Of a stretch of DNA of 64,000 nucleotides, positions 26,471 through 34,931 are shown in pieces. Origin of the DNA: Heterodera schachtii (lineage: Eukaryota > Nematoda > Chromadorea > Rhabditida > Heteroderidae); contig SIJG01000107.1 of assembly GCA_023374025.1 (NCBI GenBank), forward strand, positions 169,110 to 233,109, read 5' to 3'. The notes beneath the pieces are model-generated. The model made no database searches, was not told the DNA's origin, and saw only the letters and a list, made by a program, of their open reading frames with translations. The translations under genes and the position numbers were made by a program. Positions within the stretch are counted from its first letter, which is position 1. Each line of letters begins with the position of its first letter.

Positions 26471-27182
26471 GGGTAAAGCCAAGTTGAATTTTTGCGAGAT
26501 AAAAATTCGTTTTTCGATTGAGAAACCTGTCCTTATGACCTTTGAACTACTATCTAATTATACAAAACTTGACTTTTCTCTTCACCGGTCCTTTCGTTGC
26601 TTATCTGATGAGTGATTGCCGAATGACTGACCTCAGATTTGTTCAGTTTACCCTTTGCCGAAATTGTGCCGTTGGCAATTCGTCCATCGAATTGAATCAA
26701 AGTGAGAAGAACGGCAAAGGCAAAGACAGCAAACGCATTTCAGCGACACATTCGGCATTTTCTTTGCCTTTTTTGAATATAGCCCAAAATTTAATAATCT
26801 TTATCAACGCATTTTAATATTATCCCCACTCAGTCTGTGCCGACCATTCATTCATTTTCTCACTTAATAATTTATTCATTTTAATTTCGTTGTTATTATT
26901 TTATCAATTGCTTCATAATATTACGCTGAAATGCTTAAAATAAATTCATTTTCCGAGCTGCCGAATTTATTTGAAAAAAAGCCGAAATGGAAAAGACTTA
27001 AAAAAGCAGGGAAAACAGAAGAGAAGCCGTTGTTAGTTAGTTAATATGTAAATTAATTAAATGGAATGTTTTTCAATTAATGCGTTAATTACCCAATTTC
27101 CTTTAGAATCGTTCGTCCGTCCGTTGTTCGCTGTCCCAAATGCCTTTTGTCGGACGTTCGCTTTTTGCAAATTCATTTGCAG

Positions 27183-28057
27183 ACAGACGAAAAACAAAAG
27201 AAATGGCAAAAATTTGAAGTGATTGGAAGGGTTTTGGTGGAGGAAAATGGGGAAGAAAGTGGCCAAAATGGAGTCAAATTGGCCATTCTTCTCGAAATCG
27301 CGGACATTTCGTCCAATGTTTGCTCGGCGGCAAGCTTTTGAATAATTATCACTAATTGCACCCATTAACCAATTACTCAATGCTTTGTTCGCCTTTAGCT
27401 GCCAATCGCTTTGCCGCTTTGGATGGGATTTGCCGTCGATTTGTCACGCATTTTTGTTGCCCTTCATGCCGATATCCGCTCTAAGGAAGGAAATGCGCGT
27501 CAAATTTTCGAAGTTGGCGCGGACGTACTGCTCGGATCTGTCGGGGCCGAAATTGGCGGGGCATTGGGCGTCGGAATTGGCACATTAATTAAAGGCAGCA
27601 ATTAATATGCCCGAAATATTTTATAATGATATTGCAAATTCTCTCCTTATCCAACATCGTTTTTTTCAATTTTGAGTTGCGATTTGCACAATTTTCGCGT
27701 GTCCCTTTGGCGCGGTCGGCGCTTTGGTCACTTCCGTCGCTGGCGCAGCCATTGGTTAGACCGTTTTTTCGTCCATTCCTAAAATATTTCAAAGGCTCAA
27801 TCGTCGGTTCGGCTGTTGCCGGAACAATCGGAAAGAAAATAATTCGAAAGACAATGAGAAAAAACGGAAGAAAATACGAAGAATTGGGAAAAGAAGTGAG
27901 GGAGGAAGAGGAAGAAGAAGAAGTGGATGAATTAGGAGAAGAAGTAACGGAAGAAGAGGAGGAAAAGGGAGGGAAACGGCGGGTATTTGGAAGAATGTTG
28001 AAAACGATCAGAGGGAGGATCAAAAAGTTAAAGGAATTCATCAACAAATTTTGTTAA
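27183..28057 (+). CDS. Glycine-zipper membrane protein with acidic/basic tail (5' end incomplete)
   Basis: Four consecutive exons join in phase: 27183-27329 (TDEKQKKWQKFEVIG ... ISSNVCSA), 27399-27594 (LPIALPLWMGFAVDLSRIF ... GALGVGIGTLIK), 27677-27754 (VAICTIFACPFGAVGALVTS...) and 27795-28057. Three glycine-zipper stretches follow one another: VGAEIGGALGVGIG, GAVGALVTSVAGAAIG and GSIVGSAVAGTIGKK. Glycine zippers pack membrane helices and occur in channel-like and pore-forming proteins. The tail is a run of Glu followed by a basic end (RMLKTIRGRIKKLKEFINKF). Two introns would be GC-AG (GCG|GCAAGC at 27330 and AAG|GCAGCA at 27595). The start codon is not found and probably lies in an exon upstream of 27180. 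No named family recognised. Confidence 0.6.
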
Positions 28058-28500
28058 TAAACATTTAAAAAATGTATTTTTTATTTGCTAAAGCATCAAT
28101 GCCATTGCCTCCGTCCGTTTGCTTTTCTTTCCTTCGCTTATTTTTTAAGCTGCCACTAATCCCTCCCCCCCCCCCCCTCAAATTTTCCATTGGCCACTCG
28201 ACTCCTCCAATATTTGTCTCACTCATTATTTTGTATTTTGTTGGCTGGGTATTTGGAATTGGACCAGCTCCCAGCAGGGGGCAGTGGTGCATCGTCCACT
28301 TGTGAACCAATTAGTGCCCGTGCCCAAATTTTCGGATGGTTTGCCACAGCAATGCCCATTTCGCCACCCCTCGCGGTTGCCTAATTGCTTGGCTTACTTA
28401 AACCAACATTTAATCTCACCTAATAATAAGCCAAACAAATGAATGGATGAATGGGGTGGTAGGGGCACTCCCCCCCCCCCCCGCCCCACCGCGCCACCTT

Positions 28501-28526
28501 CCCCCCCCCCCCCCCCCCCCCCCCCC
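28501..28526 (+). repeat. C26 homopolymer
   Basis: Twenty-six consecutive C residues; shorter poly-C runs flank it at about 28471 and 28559. Confidence 0.95.
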
Positions 28527-29281
28527 GGGTGGAGTGAGTTGAATAGCCCTCACAATGCCCCCCCCCCCCCCGGCAGAAGGGACAACAATTTGCTTATGGG
28601 GGAACTAATTTGGGATGGATTGACAGCGAATGCGCCAAATGATTAATTGAGGAAGCGAATGATGAGAAGGAGAGGAAAAGAGCATTCTGCTTTTATTCAA
28701 TTGTAAATTCTTAGCTAAATTGGTCGCATTCCAAGCTTACGTTGGTTCAAATTCTTTAATCTTTTTTTTGTTAGAGTTGAGCGTGAAACCGGGAAAACAC
28801 CGGTTTTACTATCAGTGAAAATTGGTCAAAAACTCCAGTCCCGTTTTTTTTATCCTGGCTAATCATAGTTCGTTCCCGCTCAAGCCTATTTCGGTCCATA
28901 CATAAGTGAATTTAATTTAATAATTTGCGACGAATTTTAAAATTTTGGCGAAATATGGTTTTTGAAAAATGCAATAATATTAAAACACCTGAATGGAAAT
29001 TAAAATTATAAAAAATGATAATTAGGGCTGCTAATTTTATGTAAGAAAATTTGCGAATTATGTAAATAAAATATATATAAAAAGGCTAAAATATATATGA
29101 AATATGTACAAAAACCCCCAAATATGTACAAAATATGTAAATAAATTTTTTTAAATGGTAATTTTTTGGATAAAAATTCTTCGTAAAAAGTGAAACAGGC
29201 ACAAAATGCCATAAAAATGACCAAAATAGGCTTAGAATCACATTTTAATACTTTAAATATTAATTTTTGGGGTACTTATAT

Positions 29282-30160
29282 CGGTCGGGGTCGTTTTCGC
29301 GTGGCCGTTTTCGCGTGGCCGTTTTCGCGTGGCCGTTTTCGCGTGGCCATTTTCGCGTGAGGGCCATTTTCGCGTGGCCGTTTTCGCGTGGTTGCATATA
29401 AGCGAATTTTTTATTTTTTTTATATTGAAAAAATTTTTCACTCCCGTTTTACTTCGGGTGCTTAATTCAATCTATATTTAAGTGAATTTTATAAATTAAT
29501 ACTGACAAATTATTATACAGTCTAATAATTTTTCACGGTCTAATGCTTTGCTGGTATTAGTGTAGACTAGAGACCGGACAACTGGGGTCGGAGGGATCCC
29601 GAGTCGGGATCCCGACTGAATCCCGAACATTTTGGAAAATCGCTCGGGACGGATCCCGAGGTCGGGATCCCGAATAAATCCCGCGGGATCCCGATCCCGT
29701 CCGGTCTCTAGTGTAGACTCGCCATCCCAAATGCAATTTGGTATATAAACTTGTTTTCTCTCTTTCTGGCAGGCTTATTTATCATAAATTTAAAAAATTT
29801 CCAACCCCTATTACAGAATTTTTTCTATCCCCGCCCCCCGAAAAAGAAAAAAAGAAAAGAAATGTCGTGATGCCGATGGTCGGATTCTGTGTCTCATTCA
29901 CGTTGTCAATACTTGAAGTTGTTAATCTTTACATGCATAAAAATGAGGACGCTTCTGAGTAAATAAAAGCAAAAAATTGTTTGAAATCGGGTTCGGGATT
30001 CGAAATAGGTCGAAATGTATGTTCGGCACACATCCGACCAATTTCAGTCCTAAACAGGCACTCACGCGAAAACGTACCCCACGCGAAAACGGCCACGCGA
30101 AAACGGGCCTCACGCGAAAACGGCCACGCGAAAACGGCCACGCGAAAACGTCCTGGCCCC
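29282..30160. mobile_element. Element with inverted arrays of CGTGGCCGTTTTCG
   Basis: Six to seven copies of a 14-bp unit CGTGGCCGTTTTCG at the left (about 29292-29395) and five inverted copies at the right (about 30062-30151). The perfect 9-bp duplication TACTTATAT (29273-29281 and 30161-30169) shows insertion into the terminus of the palindromic element beginning at 30163. It contains a further small insertion at 29568-29710. Confidence 0.8.
29568..29710. mobile_element. 143-bp MITE, TAGAGACCGGAC termini
   Basis: Perfect inverted ends TAGAGACCGGAC / GTCCGGTCTCTA and a perfect 8-bp duplication GTGTAGAC (29560-29567 and 29711-29718). The interior is repeats of CGGGATCCCGA. The same ends, degraded, occur at 60388-60507. 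hAT-like, non-autonomous. Confidence 0.9.
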
Positions 30161-30162
30161 TA

Positions 30163-30491
30163 CTTATATGGTTCGTACGCCACAAATTTTAAAATTTTTA
30201 AAATCAGCTTAGGTTGCTTAGATAGTCACTTATATGGTTTTCAGCGGCGCTGAACACGATTATGACATCTATTTAGACTAATTTCGAACTCCTGAAACGG
30301 ATTTGACCTAAAGTCGAAATCCCCAAAAAGACGAAAATTCAATTTTTTTTCAATAATTCCGGGGTTCGAAATTGGTCTAAATAGATGCCATAATCGTGTT
30401 CAGCGCCCCTGAAAACCACATAAGTGACTTTCTAAGCAACATAGGTAAGATGATTAAAAATTTTAAATTTGTGGCGTACGAACCATATAAG
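30163..30491. mobile_element. Palindromic (foldback) MITE with TA duplication
   Basis: Two arms of about 150 bp are inverted copies: CTTATATGGTTCGTACGCCA at the left and its complement at the right, continuing through GGTTTTCAGCGGCGCTGAAC and GACTAATTTCGAACTCC. TA flanks both ends (30161-30162 and 30492-30493), fitting a Tc1/mariner-type insertion. A hairpin RNA would form if it were transcribed. Confidence 0.75.
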
Positions 30492-30617
30492 TACCATTTT
30501 TGGTATCTGTTTTTTTGAAAAAAATTCGATTTTTTAGGGAAACATTTTCAAAAAATTTTAAATTTTTCACAAAAAATTTCTATAAATTCTCAAATATAAA
30601 AAAAATGAAATGTGTAC

Positions 30618-31418
30618 CAGGGCTGGAGCGCGACCGCGATCCGCGATTCGCGGCGTTTTTTTTTTTTGTGCGATCCGCGGTCGCGGCCGCGGCAATTTGA
30701 ATGCGCGGTGCGCGGCCGCGGTTTTTTTTTTTGCGCGGTGCGCCGCGCATTTTTTGGTTGTAAATTATAAAGAAAATTTTTTGAAACGATTGTTTTTTTG
30801 AATATTCAAAAGTAAATAAATTTTTTTGAAAACTTGGATTATTTTCTCAAAAATTCGTTTCAAAATACCAATTTTTCTCTCGTCAGAGCTGACAAAACCT
30901 TAAATTTTTCTTTAAAAAAACTGACTCTACATCAGAAAATAGGTCATTTTTTTTACAAAATTTAACCAAAATGCATTGAAATTTTCAAAATTTTTCCCGG
31001 CGGCGCCTATCGGCACCGCCGGATCCACCCCCCCCCCATCAGTTCACAAAAGTTTAGAAAAAGCGCGCCGAAAAAATCTGTCTGAAAAACAAAAAATCAT
31101 AGGGTTTCCATGACTGGAACTCGTTCGAAAATTTGAACACTGACTCACCCCCTCCCCCATTCAGTCCCTTCCCAAATTTTATATGCATCGGGGATTTTAA
31201 TTAATTTTATATAAGAAAACTTTAAAAAAAGTTTTAAAAAGTAGTATAAAAATTGGAAAATTTTGAGTTTTTAAATGCGCGGTTCGCGGCCGCGGCAATT
31301 TGAATGCGCGGTGCGCGGCCGCGGTTTTTTTTTTTGCGCGGTCCGCGGCCGCGGCAATTTGAATGCGCGATGCGCGGTGCGCGGCCGCGGGTTTTTTTCT
31401 GTGCGCGCTCCAGCCCTG
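30618..31418. mobile_element. hAT-like MITE, CAGGGCTGGAGCGC termini
   Basis: Inverted ends CAGGGCTGGAGCGC / GCGCGCTCCAGCCCTG and a perfect 8-bp duplication ATGTGTAC (30610-30617 and 31419-31426). Subterminal arrays of GCGGCCGCGG and GTGCGCGGCC blocks separated by T runs lie on both sides. It contains the GC-rich hairpin (30999-31020) and the AAGCGCGCCG motif shared with other elements. No transposase. Confidence 0.9.
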
Positions 31419-31715
31419 ATGTGTACGAAAAAATTGCAAAATTTTGGATTTTTTTTGGGCATCTAAAAAAATTTTCCTTAAAAAATCCTCAAAAAGTGCA
31501 AAATATGTACAAAAAAATGCGAAAAAGTCCAAAATATGTATAAAAAGATGTACATATGTAATATATAGAAAACCCCCGAAATATTTAAAAATATGTAAAT
31601 AAAAGTCCCAACTTTTGTTCGAAAACACAAAAAGAAAAGTGTTTTCCTACTAATTAGGATATGGAGAATCCAGGAAAAAAATATGTATTTACATAAAATT
31701 AGCAGCCCTAATGAT

Positions 31716-32420
31716 TAGGGTTATAAATTATATGGACTAAAAAACGCAAAATATGGACATAAAATATGGACTAAAAAGCTCAAAAATGGCCAAATATGGA
31801 CTAAAAACTACCAAAATATATCTTTTAAAGCTTAAAAAATTCCGAAAAATGTATTTATATTCAATATTTGCTAAAACAGACTTAAAAATATGCTAAAAAC
31901 TGCACAAAAATGGATTTAACATTTAAAAAATTTCAATTTTTATTAAATTCTAGCTTCACAATTATAAATCAAATACTATCAAAATTTTTGTAATAATCTC
32001 ATACGTTTGCAGCAAAAATTTTCTGAAGTGGACAAAATAGCTATAAAAAAAAAACTCCGAAATTTCGAAAAAATTCTCTTTTTAGGGGTGTATTTTTTAA
32101 AAATGTTAAAAAAGTCGATCTTTAGGGGTGTGTATTTTTTAAAAATGTTAAAAAAATTCGATCTTTAGGGGTGTATTTTTTGATTTTTTTTTTTTCATTT
32201 TTTTTGTGAAAATTTGCCAAAAATGGCCGAAATATGGACTAAAAACCCAAAAATGGCGAAATATGGATTTATTCCCAAAAACCCCCAAAATATGGATTTA
32301 TATGGACTAAAAACTTTCTCCAAATCAAAAAATTTTAACGTCGAAATGCTATTTTTGAGCCCCTTTCTTCATAGCATATGCGCAGAAAAAATATGTTAAT
32401 CCATATAATTTATAACCCTA
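31716..32420. mobile_element. hAT-like MITE, TAGGGTTATAAATTATATGG termini
   Basis: Inverted ends TAGGGTTATAAATTATATGG and an 8-bp duplication CTAATGAT (31708-31715 and 32421-32428). It inserted exactly across the right boundary of the 29023-31710 element. The interior has ATATGGACTAAAAA blocks and three TTTAGGGGTGTATTTTT-like segments. Confidence 0.85.
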
Positions 32421-33072
32421 CTAATGATAATGTTAAAACTCGAAAATTGAGTTAAACCAACAGAGTTCGTATTGATTTGGTTTTATTATAATTTTAAATA
32501 TCTTAACGCTAATAAGAATTTTTTTATCTTTTAATTTTTTTTTTGTTTTAGTTTATTGGTTAAAAAAAGGTTTATTTAGGTTTAATTTTCTTTTTTATTT
32601 AAAAATTTATCATAGTTCGACCGTTTTAAAATCTCCCGTTGAGTCAGAAGTGCCATTTAAATTCCAACCTTTTGTTCGAATTCGGTTTAGGAAGCGGAAT
32701 TGGTCAAAAGGACGTAGATTAAAAGCCACGTGAACATGTTTTTCGATATATTACGACAAAAAAAAAGTTGCAAAAAAAAAAAATATATATTCAAATTAGC
32801 AAAAATATCGCCACACTTTCAATGTCTTTCAGATTTTAAATGATCTTAGATGAGCTAAATGTTTGTATTCCTTCACCTATTACCTAAATGTCGCACGGGA
32901 AAATTCGAATTTGCCTGAAAAGAACCTTAAATTCAACAACTTTTTTAACAACGACAGAACAAAGCCAAAACAAAATAGCAAAAGGAGACAGTGAAGTGTT
33001 TGGAGAAGGAATGGACAATGAACAGCAGAAGAAAACGCATAGAGAAAGAAGCAAAAGCCAGTAAAGTGCCGA

Positions 33073-33561
33073 ATGTTTGGTTATGTGCCATTTGCATCAT
33101 TCAGCAACGATTGGTCCGCCCAATTCGCTCCTCCGTTAGCTTCGCCCATCCAACCGAAAAGTCGTCTCTCGTCCTCCTCCAATTCTCCCCCCTCGGCAGC
33201 AGAAGAAGATGAAAATCCGCTGCCAGCCGCGTTCAGAATTGGCAATGAATCGGAGAGCAGTGACGAGAGCGGCGCGGAAAGGTCGGAACACGAGGAGGAA
33301 GTGATCAGACGAAGCAAACAGATCAGGTTGAAGACGGACCAACTCGGAACAATTGGGAAACGGCGAATTTTGACCAGGAATCGAGAAAGATGGGAACTGC
33401 TCAAGTACAAAATGTTGATCTCTTCGTGCTGCACTCCATCAAAAAACCCCAGTAAAAATGACAACGAATTGCCTGCTAATTGTAAGAACGAAACGACGGA
33501 GGAGGAGGAGGAGCAGTGGGACGAGGAAAGGGAGCGCGAGTTCGTGTTCAGTTTGTTGTAA
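33073..33561 (+). CDS. Hypothetical acidic protein, single exon
   Basis: A 162-codon open frame starting MFGYVPFASFSNDW. Its middle is Ser/Pro/Glu-rich (NSPPSAAEEDENP, ESESSDESGAERSEHEEE). A basic segment follows (KRRILTRNRERWELLKYK), then a Glu-rich end (TTEEEEEQWDEEREREF). No signal peptide, membrane segment or recognised domain. Such composition suggests a disordered, possibly nuclear protein. It lies convergent to TMEM203, whose stop is 225 bp away. Mixed codon content and a clean start support coding; the absence of homology keeps confidence moderate. Confidence 0.5.
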   Translation: MFGYVPFASFSNDWSAQFAPPLASPIQPKSRLSSSSNSPPSAAEEDENPLPAAFRIGNESESSDESGAERSEHEEEVIRRSKQIRLKTDQLGTIGKRRILTRNRERWELLKYKMLISSCCTPSKNPSKNDNELPANCKNETTEEEEEQWDEEREREFVFSLL

Positions 33562-33785
33562 CGGAAGAGAGCAATCAAAAACGACCAACGGATCACTGGA
33601 CAGACCGGGCACCCATTTTTGTAACACATTATTTATTTCCCCAGCAATTTGAAATGCTGATTTGGTATTTAAAATTCAAGGCCATCCGTAATGTATAGAA
33701 TGGCATTTCACTAATTTATACAAAAATAGTATGTATATAAGACATAATTTGTAAAATGAATAAATATTTGATACTCATTTTCTTG

Positions 33786-34661
33786 CTAAAATAGTCGGCA
33801 TGCATGGACTGACAAAGCAATGAGGAGAGCCCATAAGGGCATCATAACCATAAAATAAGTCGATTCGATGGATTTCTGCTGATTGCCCCGCTCGAATTCA
33901 TCTTGCAATTTATGGCATAAAATCATCTGTTATTAAAATAATGTTTTGAAATAATTTTACCTAATTAATTGGAGGTGGGGGGATATGGACAAAACATCCA
34001 TTTTATTCTCATTTGTCATTCTTTTTTATATTTTGCTTGCAATAGTACCCCCGTCCCGGAACCGCTCAGTTGGGCCGGCACGGTTGGGCCGTCACGGACA
34101 CATTAAGCTTTCGAATGATATCAACAATGTTGGATTTGGATGACAAAGAAAAAAGTTGTAGAAAGTTATAGTGGAAAACTATGCTGGGGCCCAACCGTGC
34201 CGGCCCAACCGTGCCGGCCCAACTGAGGTAGACCGCCCCGTCCTGATACTGGTTAAAAAACTCACTTCAAATAATGCAACCATTGTGACTCGGAAAAAAT
34301 GTAACGCATTTCTGAATGTCGGGCGGTGCTTTATCCATTTGTTGCTTTTTGTCAAAAAATGCAAACCCTGCAATCGCCCGCTTCGGTGATCCGTCCTCAA
34401 TGACAGTGCGCACAAAAATAATCACAAGAAAGTAAAAATTGAAGGCAGAAGCGACGAAAAGGGGGGCGAACAGATGCAAAATTGTGAGGGAAAAGAGAAA
34501 GTGCCGACTGAGCACCTTCGAAGGCATTTTAAGGAAAGGGATGGGAAAAGCACCCGAAAACTCACGAAAAGAAGGGAAGTGAGAAACAGAGCGACCGAAT
34601 GCAAATCCATCTCGAAAAGAGTGAGGCCGGTCCAACGGGCGAACTCATTCAGAGTCAGCAT
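33786..34661 (-). CDS. tmem203: TMEM203 homologue
   Basis: Small four-pass ER membrane protein. In other animals TMEM203 is linked to calcium homeostasis and STING signalling. Four exons assemble in phase. The first is MLTLNEFARWTGLTLFEMDL..ALFLTSLLF (34661-34566). The second is VLSRHFLFSLTILHLFAPLF..FVRTVIEDGSPKRAIA (near 34530-34380). The third is RNALHFFRVTMVALFE (ends near 34266). The fourth is MILCHKLQDEFERGNQQ..YFMVMMPLWALLIALSVHAC RLF-stop (33934-33786). Order, length (about 145 residues) and landmarks (LFAPLF, VRT..EDG, LCxKL, HACR near the end) follow the TMEM203 pattern as I recall it. The last intron contains a 163-bp MITE. The gene is divergent from DDX52, 270 bp apart, so the two may share a promoter. 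Confidence 0.8.
34065..34227. mobile_element. 163-bp MITE in a TMEM203 intron
   Basis: Inverted ends CTCAGTTGGGCCGGCACGGT / ACCGTGCCGGCCCAACTGAG, with GCCGGCCCAACCGT repeated inside the right arm. The flanks (CGGAACCG and GTAGACCG) match at five of eight positions, so the target duplication is eroded or uncertain. Confidence 0.65.
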
Positions 34662-34931
34662 TTCAGAGGACAGCAAACGCAACACAAAACGAAAACATTT
34701 CCAGTTTTAAATTATAAGATGATAACTAGGCCCTAATTTCAAAATTAAAATCCGCATCAATCTTAAGAATTTTAATATGTGTCTCAAAACATCAGAAATT
34801 GCAAATCAAGTTAACATTATATTTTTAGTTAGAAAATTGAAACAATTAACAGACTTTCTCTATAAATATGATTTTTTGAGATTTTAGAATCAATTTTATA
34901 ATTGGTGGTCGGCGGTAATAATCGGATAGAA

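Larger units (their letters stand above)
21766..27182. other. Repeat-rich intergenic region
   Basis: No supported gene. Contents: a purine-only stretch (about 22360-22690), an inverted-repeat element (23230-23908), poly-C at about 24651-24665, a 28-base G run (25741-25768) and a 42-bp tandem repeat (about 26010-26470). Long open frames here are low-complexity translations of the purine tract or the tandem repeat. A minus-strand frame at 25111-25398 has mixed composition but no start, splice or domain evidence. Confidence 0.5.
29023..31710. mobile_element. Outer hAT-like element, TAGGGCTGCTAATTTTATG termini
   Basis: Inverted termini TAGGGCTGCTAATTTTATGT at both ends. Left flank ATGATAAT (29015-29022). 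The right flank is split: only ATGAT follows directly (31711-31715) because the 31716-32420 element inserted there. Reading past that element restores ATGATAAT at 32424-32431. That gives a perfect 8-bp target-site duplication. The element carries three or more younger insertions and no recognisable transposase. Confidence 0.8.
28058..33072. other. Transposon-dominated intergenic region
   Basis: No host gene seen. From 28058 to about 29014 it is C-homopolymer-rich and then AT-rich. From 29015 to 32431 it is a nest of transposable elements (listed separately). From 32432 to 33072 it is AT-rich sequence leading to the gene at 33073. Confidence 0.6.

Noticed and set aside
29288..29395. CGTGGCCGTTTTCG array as telomere or bacterial repeat
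   Set aside because: An inverted matching array at 30062-30151 and a 9-bp target duplication show it is the arm of a transposable element.
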